A stretch of DNA of 64,000 bases, from NCBI GenBank assembly GCA_009379815.1, contig WHSY01000009.1:1-64000 (forward strand), written 5' to 3'. Position 1 is the first letter of the stretch. Each line of letters begins with the position of its first letter. The translations under genes and the position numbers were made by a program. Source of the stretch: Pseudonocardiaceae bacterium. GTDB taxonomy: Bacteria > Actinomycetota > Actinomycetes > Mycobacteriales > Pseudonocardiaceae. The notes under the pieces are model-generated. The model saw only the letters and a program-made list of their open reading frames with translations. It did no database searches and was not told the origin of the DNA. Positions 8,552-17,737 of this stretch are shown here, piece after piece.

Positions 8552-10635
8552 GAGTCCCGGGGGAGAAGCTCGCTGCGGGGACCGGACCAGGAGATCCGCA
8601 GCCGTTCGCGGGCGCGGGTGCAGGCGACGAACAGCAGGCAGCGCTCCTGCTGCACGTCCAGTGCGTGCCGGACCGGGTCCTCGGACTCCGGCGTGACGGC
8701 CTGGGGAAGCGGCAGCGAATCCCGTCCGACGTCGGCGACGGCGACGCAGCGGAACTCGAGGCCCTTCATGCCGTGCATCGTGCCCACCCGCAGCGCGGAC
8801 GCCGTGTTGTGCAGGTCGGTGGTGCTGATCGACGCATTCCCCAGCGCGGTGGCGATTCGCCTCGCCACCCGGTTGGTCCGCGCCACCACGGCCATGTCGC
8901 CCCACTCGACGCCGTCGTCGTGCCAGCCGCGCAACGCGGTGGCCAACTCTGCCACCTCGCCGGATCTCATGTCTGCTGGAGCGAGCACCGGCGGCTCCCC
9001 GTGCAAGGCGGAGCGGTAGCCCGTGAGCGTGTCGGTGCCTTCGTCGAGATCGCCGATCGGGAGGTCGCCGAGCACGCCGAGCGACCAATGCAGGATCTCG
9101 GCGGTGGTTCGGTAGTTGATCTGCAGCCGCGTCGACCGGCCGCTGACGGTGATCCCGACCCGGCGCAGGCTGACGTGGTTGCCGTAGATCCGCTGGTGCG
9201 GGTCCCCGGTGAGGAAGAGGTCGTCTGGGCCGAGCGGGGCCGCCGCCCGCAGCAGCCGCCAGTGGGCTGGGTGCAGGTCCTGAATCTCGTCGACCACGAC
9301 GTGCCGGAACGGCGGCCGTTCCCGCGCTCTGACCAGCCGCGCGGCCTCGTCGGCGATACCCAGCCAGGTCCACACTCGGTCGTCGCGCAGGCCCGCCTGG
9401 AACCGCTCGATCGCGGACCAGATGCGGCGCTTCTGTGCCTTGCCGAGGCCGCGCCCGCGCCCCCGGCGCGACGCGGCGAGGTACGCGTCCCCGTCGGTGA
9501 TCGCATGGGCAAGGACGACGTGCCGCCACTCGTCGAGCAGGAACGCCGGGCTGAACTCGGCCTCGGTGGCTGCCCGCCTCATCCGCTCGCGCAGGTGGTC
9601 GTCCGAGACGAGGTCGAGCGGGCCGTGCTCGGCCCGGACGACCCCGTTCGCCCACCGGTCGACGTTGACGACTTGCACGGCCTGGCGCTCGTCGGGGTCG
9701 AGCAGCTGCGGGAGGTCGCGGTCGAGCGCATCGGCCAGCCCGCGGTTGAAGGTGGTCAGCAGCACCGACTTCGACGGCAGCTCACGCCTGCTCACCAGGT
9801 GCCTCACCCGGTGCAGTGCGACGACGGTCTTGCCGGTGCCCGGGCCGCCGGTGACCTGGGCGCTGCCCCAGTAGGTCGGGCGGTAGGCGACCTGCTCCTG
9901 CGACGGGTGCAGGAACACCCGCCACAGCGCGAGCGGCTTGTCGAACAGCGCGAGCAGCTCCTCGGGTCTGTCGACGAGCGCGACCCTGCCCCGGCTGCGC
10001 TCGGCGGCAGCTCCGAGATCTCCGGTGTCGATATGCTCCGCAGGCACCCGCGGCGCCACGATGTCGGCCCAGACCTCCTCGACGGTCATCCCCGAGGCGA
10101 GCGCGTAGAGCACGTCGCTCTGGTTCTCGGGCAGCAGCGGGGCGATGGCGTCGAGCATCTGTTCGTCGGTGACGGTGTGGGCCGCGGTCAGCACCTGCTC
10201 GTCGATGCCGAGCCTGCGCAGGTCGGCGTCGCTGACCGTGCCGAACAGCCGCTCGGGCTCCGGGTCGGACTCGGCGGGAGACTCGGCGGCCAGCTGCTCC
10301 AAAGCCTCGACGTCGCGGACCTCCAGCACACCGGAGACCTCGTTCACCGTGAACCGGTGCGACTTCGCCCAGGCGCTGGCGTCGTCGTGCGGCATCACCC
10401 GCAGCAGGACGTAGCGATCACCCTGCTCGGGAGCCAGCACGACGCCCCGCCAGAACTGGTCGATGCGGATCGTGCGGGCGCGGTCGTCGCGTGCACCGCT
10501 GACCTTCTCCAGGTGCAGCCCGGCGTGGGTGTGCTCCCCGAACTTCGCCAGGGCTTCTTTCGTCCGTCGCTGGACCGGACCTTGCAGCCGCGCGAACTCG
10601 CTGAGGAAGTCGACACCTACGGCCAGCTGGGGCAT
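8530..10635 (-). CDS. UvrD/Rep-family helicase with N-terminal RelE-like domain
   Basis: A 701-residue superfamily 1A helicase. Motif I is GGPGTGKT (lysine about residue 269), motif II VVVDEIQDLHP, motif III DPHQRIYGN, motif IV INYRTT, motif V GTMHGMKGLEF and motif VI FVACTRARERLRISW. The first 90 residues (VDFLSEFARLQGPVQRR, FGEHTHAGLHLEKV, RTIRIDQFWRGVVLAP) resemble a RelE/ParE-type toxin fold, seen at the N-terminus of some UvrD-like helicases. ATG 10635 has GGGAGGTG eight bases upstream, so longer starts are unlikely. It is convergent with the DUF262 gene, overlapping 22 bp, and divergent from the RecD-like gene. A role in defence or DNA processing is inferred from context. Confidence 0.75.
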   Translation of the reverse strand: MPQLAVGVDFLSEFARLQGPVQRRTKEALAKFGEHTHAGLHLEKVSGARDDRARTIRIDQFWRGVVLAPEQGDRYVLLRVMPHDDASAWAKSHRFTVNEVSGVLEVRDVEALEQLAAESPAESDPEPERLFGTVSDADLRRLGIDEQVLTAAHTVTDEQMLDAIAPLLPENQSDVLYALASGMTVEEVWADIVAPRVPAEHIDTGDLGAAAERSRGRVALVDRPEELLALFDKPLALWRVFLHPSQEQVAYRPTYWGSAQVTGGPGTGKTVVALHRVRHLVSRRELPSKSVLLTTFNRGLADALDRDLPQLLDPDERQAVQVVNVDRWANGVVRAEHGPLDLVSDDHLRERMRRAATEAEFSPAFLLDEWRHVVLAHAITDGDAYLAASRRGRGRGLGKAQKRRIWSAIERFQAGLRDDRVWTWLGIADEAARLVRARERPPFRHVVVDEIQDLHPAHWRLLRAAAPLGPDDLFLTGDPHQRIYGNHVSLRRVGITVSGRSTRLQINYRTTAEILHWSLGVLGDLPIGDLDEGTDTLTGYRSALHGEPPVLAPADMRSGEVAELATALRGWHDDGVEWGDMAVVARTNRVARRIATALGNASISTTDLHNTASALRVGTMHGMKGLEFRCVAVADVGRDSLPLPQAVTPESEDPVRHALDVQQERCLLFVACTRARERLRISWSGPRSELLPRDSHAAAGP

Positions 10636-10742
10636 GCCCGCAACACCTCCCATGCCGTCACAAAGGTTTCCCGGCAGCCTGCCATTCGTCGCCGACGGTC
10701 TGCTCCTGGCTCGGAGTGCTGGTCGGAGGAAGGAACACCACA

Positions 10743-12734
10743 GTGCCATTCCACTTGAACGTCCGCGTTCCATGGCATGACGCCCGCTGGGACGGCACCG
10801 TCTGCCGCGCGCCTCGGCGCAACTCCTTCTGCCTCGATCTCGACAACATCCGCGACCGGAAAGACGACGCGGTGGAGGAGGAGCAGGCGGGCAGCCACTT
10901 CGGCGATATCGAACCGGCGCAGCTTCCGCCGTGTAGCAGCGAGTCCGGTGCCTTCATGTCACCACGCGAGTGGTGGCAGGTGCGGACCCACCCGTACGCG
11001 GGTCTGCGACAGGCACGGTCCACACACGGCCAGCTCCTGCCGACGCGGATCCGGATGCCCGCGTTCTCGACGCTGGCCGTGCCGTTCTGGTGGATGCTTC
11101 GGCAGAACCAGGGAGTGGTGGACGCCCGCGTGGCCGAGCCGTTGCCACCGGACGAGGACCCGCCGTTCGACAGCGCCTGGGTCTTCGGTCGCGCTCGGCA
11201 GGAGGCCATCGGCGACCTGTTCTTCAGCAGGCTGGCCGCCGGATCCTCGCTTGTCATCTTCTACACCAAGAGCGGGCACCCGCTGGACGAGGGCATCAAT
11301 CGCCTGGTGGTCGGCATGGGGCGGCTCGACAACCTCGGTCCGATGCTCCGGTACGACGTGGAATCCGGTCCGACCTACCCCCTCTGGGAACGCTCGGTCG
11401 AGCACTCGATCCGGCCGGACGGAACCGACGGCTTCCTCGTGCCTTACCACGACTACCTTCGGCCCACCGGCGATCCCGACGAGGACCAGCGGCGGCAGGA
11501 GCTGGTCAGGGAGATCATGGTCGTCCCGGAGCAGGCGAACATCGCCGCCTACAGCTACGCGGGCGAGCTCGCCAATGCGGACGTCACGCTGTCGACGTGC
11601 GTCCGGGCGCTGGAAGCCGTCCGCCTCGTCCGGGGCCACGGCATCGCCCCAGGACCGTGGTCGGAGCGGGAGGACTGGCTGAACGGGCAGATGTCCGCCC
11701 TCTGGCGGGACCGGGGCGCGTTTCCGGGTACCGGAGCGGCCTTGGAAGCCCTCGGCCTGCGGCTCGGGACGGCGATGGTCTACGACCTGATGGCTTCACG
11801 TCGGCTGGCCGCTACCGAGGACCCCTGGCCGCTGCTCGACGCCATCCTCCGCGGCGACGAGCCGGCACCCAGTGCGGCCTACGCGGCAGACGTCCGGGCG
11901 ACGGCACCGACCTGGGTGGGCTTGAGTGCGCAGCGGCGGTCATTGCTGCAGCTGCTTTCCCGCTTCGCCCTGACAGCAGAACAGGCGCGACGCTGGTTCG
12001 ATCCGGCCCGCAGGGCACGGGCCATGCGTGGCGAGGTGGACGATGCGGGGATCATCGCTAACCCGTACCGCATCACCGAGTGCGACCTCGGGGACGCGAA
12101 CGAGCACCCGATCACCGTCGGCACGCTCGACCGGGGACTTCTGCCCGATCCGACGGTGGCTGCGGCGCACCCGGTGCCCGAACCGTCGCACGTCGGCGCG
12201 ACGGGCGACTGGCGGCGTGTCCGCGCCGGTCTCGTCTCGGTGCTTCGGCGGGCCGCGACCGAGGGCGATTCGTTGCTGGCTCGTGACGAGGCGCTGCATC
12301 GGCTGTCGGCGCTGGACCTCGCGCAGCCGCTCGACCTCCCGCCGGACTGGATGAGCGGCCACGCACCCGAGCTCGCGGAGGAGATCGATCTGTTCGACGT
12401 GCACGGTGCGGGGCAGGACGGTCCGGGCATACCCTCGGTCCAACTCGTCGAGCACCGTTCGACGGAGGAGCGGCTGCGCAGCATCCTGTTGCTCGTCAAG
12501 CACCAGCTCAGTGACGGGCGACGGCGCGATCGACAGTGGGCGGTTCCGTGCAGCACCTCGTTGACGGCCTGCTCGTCCCGGGCGGCCCGCCGGCCTCTCG
12601 GTGCGGTGGTCTTCGCGCCGCCGATGGTGCGCTGGATGTCCGGTGCGATGATCTCGTTCGCCGACCCGAGGTCGATCTCGACGCGCGCGATCTTGACGGC
12701 GATCCGGTTCAGGAACTCGGTGTCGCCGGCGTAG
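10743..12734 (+). pseudogene. RecD2-like helicase, N-terminal half only (motor domain lost)
   Basis: From GTG 10743 (GGAGGAAGG upstream) the product begins VPFHLNVRVPWHDARWDGTV. Around residues 430-545 it contains IIANPYRITECDL, LLPDPTVAAAHPVP and WRRVRAGLVSVLRRAATEG, resembling the helical region that precedes the ATPase core of RecD2/TraA-type helicases. About residue 581 (12487) it enters a 57-bp sequence that also occurs in the DUF4011 gene. After that the frame runs antisense through the SNF2 gene to a stop at 12734. No Walker A or other helicase motif is present, so the motor is missing. The family assignment is moderate; the truncation is well supported by the opposing gene being cut at the same point. 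Confidence 0.55.
12488..12544 (-). repeat. 57-bp repeat, copy 1 (inverted relative to 30590-30646)
   Basis: These 57 bases are identical to the reverse complement of 30590-30646; identity stops abruptly at both ends. Here the repeat sits at the junction of two convergent truncated genes. In the other place it lies inside the linker between the nuclease-like and DUF3320 parts of the DUF4011 gene. It has no terminal inverted repeat of its own that I can see. Confidence 0.9.
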
Positions 12735-14671
12735 CTCGCGTCGTGCTCGTCTCCCCTGACGGGGAAGAAGTGGTGGATCTCGGGTTCGTTGCGTTGCCCG
12801 TAGCGGTCGATGCGCCCGATGCGCTGCTCGAGCCGGTTCGGGTTGAACGGGATGTCGAAGTTCACCAGCCGGTGGCAGTGGCGCTGCAGGTCGATGCCCT
12901 CACCGGCCGCGTCGGTGGCGACCAGCACCCGGATGGGGTCGCTCTCGGGCGGCTCGTTGAACCGCTCCCGGATGAGCTCGCGCTCCTCCCGGTCGGTGCT
13001 GCCGGTGATCACCGCCAGCTCGCGCTCGCCGTAACCGCGGGAGGTGAGGACCTCCTGTATCCAGTTGAGGGTGTCGACGTACTCGGTGAAGATCACTACC
13101 CGCTCGTTGCTCCAGTGACCGCCGGGGCGGACCACCGCGTCGAGCATGGTGATCAGTTCTTTCAGCCGCGAGTCGGGGCGGCCCTGGTAGCCGTGACCCC
13201 AGGACCTGAGGTACTCCAGGTCGGCGACATCCTCGTCGGTGAGCGGCGGCAGGACCCGGCCGGTGCTGCGCAGCGCGGCGTGCTCGGGCTGGTCGAAGAG
13301 GCCCTCCTCGACGTCGTCGGCCTCGGAACCCAGCACCTCGTCGTAGTCGGGGATGTCGCCGCGGCCGCCGGAGACGCGGTTCGCGATATAGGAGTCGACG
13401 GTGCGGGCGAATGCGACCGGAGAGGAGAAGAACCGCTTCTTCAACAGCAGCGTGGCCAGGTCCCTCGCCTGTTGGTTGTCCCCGGCGGCTGCCTGCTGGC
13501 GGCGGCGGGTGAAGGCGATGAGCCGGTCGTAGGCCTGCGACTCGTCGTCGGTGGGTTCGAAGGGCAGCGTGCGTACCTGGCGCTGCCGGAACCCCTTCTG
13601 CCCGGCGAGGTCGGACTTGAGCCGGCGAACCGCGACCTCGTGCAGCGTCGCAGCGTCGATCCCTGCGCCGCGGGCGAACCGCTGCGGATCGATCATCGCC
13701 AGCAGCGCGGCGAACGACTCGGTGTAGCCGTTGTGCGGGGTGGCGGAGAGGAACAGCCGGTGCTCGCACGCGTTCGCCAGGTCCCGGACGGCCAGCGTGC
13801 GCTTGCTGTCGACGGCGTAGCCGCGGCGGCCCTGCGCGGCGTGCGGCGCGGCCGGAGCGACGTGGTGCGCTTCGTCGACCACGAGGATGTCGAAGGCGAA
13901 CCGGCGGGCACCCTTGCGGTCGCTGCTCCGGGCCTGCACTTGCTGGAGCAGCCGCTGCGCGCGCTGCCCGGGGAGCCACGACATCGACACGATGACGCGG
14001 GGGAACAGGCCGAACGGGTTCGCGTGCAGCCCGTGGGAGCGTCTGATGTCCCGCATGGCGGCGGAGTCGATCACCTGGAACTCCAGGCCGAACTTCTCGC
14101 GCATCTCGTCCTGCCACTTCAATACGAGGCCCGCGGGGCAGACGATGATCACGCTGCGGGCGCGGTGGCGCAGCAGCAGCTCCTGGACGACCAGGCCGGC
14201 CTCGATGGTCTTGCCGAGTCCGACGTCGTCGGCCAGCAGCAGGTTGGTGCGCGGTGAGCGCAGCGCGCGTCGCAGCGGTTCGAGTTGGAAGGCCTCGACC
14301 GTGGCGCCGCTGCGAAACGGTGCCTGGACGGTGCGGGCGTCGGCCGAGGTGAGAGCGCCCCACCGCAGGGCGTCGACGAACGCGGCGAGGGTGCCTGGAT
14401 CGTCGAAGTGCTCCGCGTCGACCACCTCAGGAAGACCCTGCTCCGGGACGACCGTACGTCCGGGCTCGAGTTCCCAGACCACCCGCAGCTCCTCACCGAG
14501 GCGGTCCTCGGCAATGGACTGGAGGCTCACGGCGTGCTGGAGGCCGGCGGTCGGGTCGTCGGCTGAGCTCCGGGGAAGGCCCTGCGCCGTGACGTCTGTG
14601 ACGGCCCACCGTTCGCCGCGGACTTCGACGATCTGCCCCTCTTCGGGCAGGTCGATGATCGCTGCTGCCAT
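12545..14671 (-). CDS. drmD: SNF2-family helicase, DrmD-like, 3'-truncated
   Basis: About 709 residues remain from ATG 14671. The SNF2 N-terminal ATPase motifs are ADDVGLGKTIEAGL (GLGKT at 151-155), VVDEAHH (266-270) and FLSATPHNGYTES. The C-terminal motifs are VIFTEYVDTLNWI, VLVATDAAGEGIDLQ and LEQRIGRIDRYGQ, so the motor is complete. The family (long SNF2 helicases such as DISARM DrmD) normally continues several hundred residues further. Here coding sense ends at NEVLHG (12545) where the 57-bp repeat begins. The frame then stays open antisense to the RecD-like gene until 11879. It is the last gene of the minus-strand methyltransferase-vsr-helicase group, 58 bp after vsr. DISARM helicases act on incoming DNA; whether this shortened one works is unclear. 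Confidence 0.7.
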
Positions 14672-14729
14672 GCTTGGTTGCTTCCCCTCCGTGCCTGCCG
14701 TCCGAAGCTAGTTCGTCGTGCCGCCGGGG

Positions 14730-15167
14730 TCACCCCCTCCTGTGGGTATCTCGTCGTTCGATCAACTCGTTACGGATGGTCATCACCACGGCGTCGGGCT
14801 CCTCGTGTTCCCAGAAGCGAAGGACTCGCCAGTCACGGCTGGTCAACACGGCATCGGTCCGCCGGTCGCGTGCGATGTTCTCGTCGAGCTTCTGCCGCCA
14901 CCACGCGGCGTTCGCCTTCGGTGCGGTGGCATGGATCGGGCAGCCGTGCCAGTAGCAACCGTCGATGAACACGACGATCTTCAGTCCACCCCACACGATG
15001 TCCCCACGGACGCGCAGGTCCGGCTCCAGCTTCGCGTGCACCCGGTATCGCACGCCGGTCGCGTGCAGTCGTCGCCGAACTGCCACCTCCGGGACCGTGT
15101 CCCTCGACCGCTGCCGCACCATGCGCTCGCGGACGACATCTGACGAGGCCGGAGGCGTGTTGCTCAT
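14730..15167 (-). CDS. vsr: Very short patch repair endonuclease (Vsr)
   Basis: A 145-residue protein with the Vsr signature: RDTVPEVAVRRRLHATGVRY, then LRVRGDIVWGGLKIVVFIDG and CYWHGCPIHATAPK, followed by WWRQKLDENIARDRR and LRFWEHE. The aspartate of the RGDIV segment and the histidines of the CYWHGCP segment match the metal-dependent active site of Vsr, which nicks beside T:G mismatches arising from deaminated 5-methylcytosine. The ATG at 15167 overlaps the TGA of the methyltransferase gene by one base (TGATG), so the two are translationally coupled. Vsr next to a C5 methyltransferase is usual as a repair partner; in a defence island it may also act as the restriction nuclease. Confidence 0.9.
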   Translation of the reverse strand: MSNTPPASSDVVRERMVRQRSRDTVPEVAVRRRLHATGVRYRVHAKLEPDLRVRGDIVWGGLKIVVFIDGCYWHGCPIHATAPKANAAWWRQKLDENIARDRRTDAVLTSRDWRVLRFWEHEEPDAVVMTIRNELIERRDTHRRG

Positions 15168-16336
15168 CAGTTTGCGGCGAGTGCGACGTGCTCGTTGAGA
15201 TCACGCATGAAGTCCCCCGAGTATCGGAGCTTGCTCCCGGCGAGTCGATCGCGGAAGCCTTTCGTGGCGCGATACGACAGGGGCTCCGCTCCGTAGCGAC
15301 GTAGCAGGCTGCTCAGGTGGCGGTACTGGCCTCTCGGCTGCTTCGGCCACTCGGAGATCTCTACGCGCCAGGTCGTGGATCCCCGGCGGTGGGCCGCGAA
15401 CGGCCATGGCGACCCTGGTGGGAGCCGTCGGCGCTCCAGGTCCTCGACCAGGCGTGAGTCGGGCATCTCGATCAGACCCTCCCCGATCCATCGTGCGGCC
15501 GGGGCGCTGACGGCGTTGCCCACGAGCTTCCATCGATCACGGATCGGTGCCGGGCCGGTCCAGCCAGCCGGCAACCCCTGGAGACGCTCGGCCGCTTCGA
15601 TCGAAGGTCGGACCAAGCGCAAGCCCGGCTCCGTCGATCGCAACCAGGCTGCCGGCGAGCTGGGGATGCTGACGGAAGTGGAGCCCTTGAGAGCAGGTAG
15701 CGCGTCGACCGCCCATCCGATCCCGCGGTTTCCCTCGGTCCAATAGAAGCCGAAAGCGTCCGACCAGGCACCGGTTGCGCCGCCATCGGCGCGCAGGGAC
15801 GGTCGGTCCGACCGGAAGAGCACGGCCGCGGGATCGTGCACTCGTGAGGCGAGGAGATAGACGCGTCGCCGGCGCTGGGGAAGGCCGAAGGACCGGGAGT
15901 CCATCACCCGGTAAGCCCAGTCGTATCCAGCTGTCTCCAGGGCGGTGACAATCTCGGCCATTGCGCGCCCGGACCCCAGATGGAGCATGTTCGGCACGTT
16001 CTCGAGCAGGAGCCACTCGGGTCGACCCGACTGCAGCAGGGCGAGCACCTGCCTGATCAGGCCTGACGCAGTGCCGTCCAGACCCTGGGCCCGACCGGCT
16101 TGGGACAGGTCTGTGCACGGGAATCCGGCTGTCACGAGCGTCGCGCCGTGCAGGTTCTTCAGCGACACGATGTCGCCGTGGAGTGATACGTCGGGGAACC
16201 TGGTACTCAGGACGTCTTGTGCTGGGGCCCACGACTCGTAGAACGCGGTGGTGTTGGTGAGCCCGGCCTGGGCCAGGCCGAGTTCGATGCCGGCGATACC
16301 CGAGAAGAGGCTGAGGATGCCCTGGTCGGGCTTCAT
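15167..16336 (-). CDS. drmMII: C5-cytosine DNA methyltransferase (DrmMII-like)
   Basis: A 389-residue C5 DNA methyltransferase with motif I LSLFSGIAGIELGL, motif IV TAGFPCTDLSQAG (catalytic cysteine in the PC pair), motif VI LLLENVPNM, motif VIII GLPQRRRRVYLLAS and motif X near KLVGNAVSAPAARW. About 110 residues follow motif X. The methyltransferase of class 2 DISARM (DrmMII) is of this type, and drmA/drmB-like genes lie directly across a 279-bp divergent promoter region. Its product would mark host DNA as self. It begins a minus-strand operon with vsr and the SNF2 helicase. Recognition sequence cannot be read from the protein. Confidence 0.85.
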   Translation of the reverse strand: MKPDQGILSLFSGIAGIELGLAQAGLTNTTAFYESWAPAQDVLSTRFPDVSLHGDIVSLKNLHGATLVTAGFPCTDLSQAGRAQGLDGTASGLIRQVLALLQSGRPEWLLLENVPNMLHLGSGRAMAEIVTALETAGYDWAYRVMDSRSFGLPQRRRRVYLLASRVHDPAAVLFRSDRPSLRADGGATGAWSDAFGFYWTEGNRGIGWAVDALPALKGSTSVSIPSSPAAWLRSTEPGLRLVRPSIEAAERLQGLPAGWTGPAPIRDRWKLVGNAVSAPAARWIGEGLIEMPDSRLVEDLERRRLPPGSPWPFAAHRRGSTTWRVEISEWPKQPRGQYRHLSSLLRRYGAEPLSYRATKGFRDRLAGSKLRYSGDFMRDLNEHVALAAN

Positions 16337-16615
16337 GACGCCGAGCTCCGCACGGCCATGATCTTAACCCGAGCCTGCCTCCCGAGGCTCGGAGGTGCGG
16401 CCGCTGCGTGCACGCCGAGTTCGGTCTGCCGTACCTCGGGTTCGTAACGCAGTCGAAAGATCTCGCGATGCAGCTGGTAGCACACGGGTGCTCGCGAACT
16501 GTACCGATCTCGGCATCACACCCCAGCGGGCCGCCGTGACGGCATCGATCCTTGCGGCGGAGCCACGCAGGTTCGGGAGGGGCGAATTGCCGCAACCAGG
16601 ATTCACAGAGGAGCC

Positions 16616-17737
16616 ATGATGGGCGACGAGCCGGTCGAGCGGTGCGTGCGCGACGCCCAGGCCGACCACGCCCGCCAAGGCGGCCTGGGACCAGACGACC
16701 TGCACAGGCTGATCGCGGCGCACCGGCTGGGGCCGGACGAGGCAATACTTGCCCACCGGGCGTTGGTCGCGAGCGGTATTCAGGTCGATGACGCGGACGA
16801 CAGCGACTCGCGGGCGGTCATCGACGCCAATTCCACTACTCGGTTCATGGCTGATCGATGTCGCGCACGGCTGCTCACGGCCGAGGAGGAGGTCCAACTC
16901 GGGCGCCGCATCTCGTTGGGCCAGCAGGCCTCCACACTCCTCGCTGCGCAGGCCGACCCGACCGGCGACCTCGCAAAGGTGGTGGCCGACGGCGCCGAGG
17001 CACGGCAGCGACTGATCACGTCCAATGTGAGACTGGTTGCCTCGATCGCTCGACGACACCTCGGCCGCGGGCTCGATCTCGACGACCTCATCCAAGAGGG
17101 GATCTTGGGGCTGGCACGCGCAGTCGAGAAGTTCGACTACACACTGGGATACAAGTTCTCGACCTACGCGACATGGTGGATCCGGCAGGCCATCGACCGC
17201 GGTCTCGCGAACACCGGCCGACTCATCCGCCTACCGGTGCACTACGTCGAGCTGGTCAACAAGGTCACCCGCGCGCAGTGGCGCCTGAGCCAGCGGCTGG
17301 ACCGCACTCCGACCCTGCGGGAGCTGGCCGAAGCGGTCGAGCTCGATCAAGCCGTCGTACAGGCCGCACTGGAGCACGCTCGCGGACCGCTGAGCCTCGA
17401 CGCTACCGTCGCTCCTGGAGACGCCACACTCGGGCACCTCCTGCCATACAACCAGACCTCGCTCGAGGACGAGGTCGTAGACGCCCACGTGAGGCAGGAG
17501 ATTCACGATCGCCTGAGCCGATTCGAGAGCCAACAGTCCCGGAACCGGATCAGCCCAGTCGAGGTCTTGCGGCGACGGTTCGGCCTCACCGAGGACGGTC
17601 GAGTGTGGACGCTCGAGGAGATCGGCACGGAGTTCGGCGTCACGCGCGAGCGGATCCGGCAGATCCAGGAGAAGGCGCTCGCCGACCGCAACATCCGCGT
17701 CCTGTTTGCCGACCTGCACGAGAAGGAGATCGCGTGA
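16616..17737 (+). CDS. Sigma-70 family RNA polymerase sigma factor inside the DISARM-like locus
   Basis: A 373-residue sigma factor with region 1.2 ([13 protein letters not shown]), region 2 ([53 protein letters not shown]), region 3 ([10 protein letters not shown]-like [15 protein letters not shown]) and region 4.2 ([20 protein letters not shown]). It is of the SigA/group 2 type, not an ECF factor, and no anti-sigma gene is adjacent. ATG 16616 has AGAGGAG four bases upstream. Its 3' end carries the AAGGAG ribosome site of drmA, and its TGA overlaps the drmA GTG (GTGA), so the two proteins are made together. It is likely to direct transcription of this operon or of other island genes when activated; this is inference. 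Confidence 0.9.
   Translation: MMGDEPVERCVRDAQADHARQGGLGPDDLHRLIAAHRLGPDEAILAHRALVASGIQVDDADDSDSRAVIDANSTTRFMADRCRARLLTAEEEVQLGRRISLGQQASTLLAAQADPTGDLAKVVADGAEARQRLITSNVRLVASIARRHLGRGLDLDDLIQEGILGLARAVEKFDYTLGYKFSTYATWWIRQAIDRGLANTGRLIRLPVHYVELVNKVTRAQWRLSQRLDRTPTLRELAEAVELDQAVVQAALEHARGPLSLDATVAPGDATLGHLLPYNQTSLEDEVVDAHVRQEIHDRLSRFESQQSRNRISPVEVLRRRFGLTEDGRVWTLEEIGTEFGVTRERIRQIQEKALADRNIRVLFADLHEKEIA

Noticed and set aside
8290-10758. Plus-strand frame of 822 residues opposite the UvrD helicase
   Set aside because: Glycine-, arginine- and valine-rich mirror of the helicase gene; the helicase motifs on the other strand settle the coding strand.
11879-12487. C-terminal extension of the SNF2 frame beyond the 57-bp repeat
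   Set aside because: It is antisense to the RecD-like gene and shows no helicase-like character; only an open frame in GC-rich DNA.
16858-17733. Long upstream extension of the DrmA frame (292 residues more)
   Set aside because: It lies antiphase within the sigma gene, is arginine- and proline-rich as shadow frames are, and the GTG at 17734 has a ribosome site and GTGA overlap.
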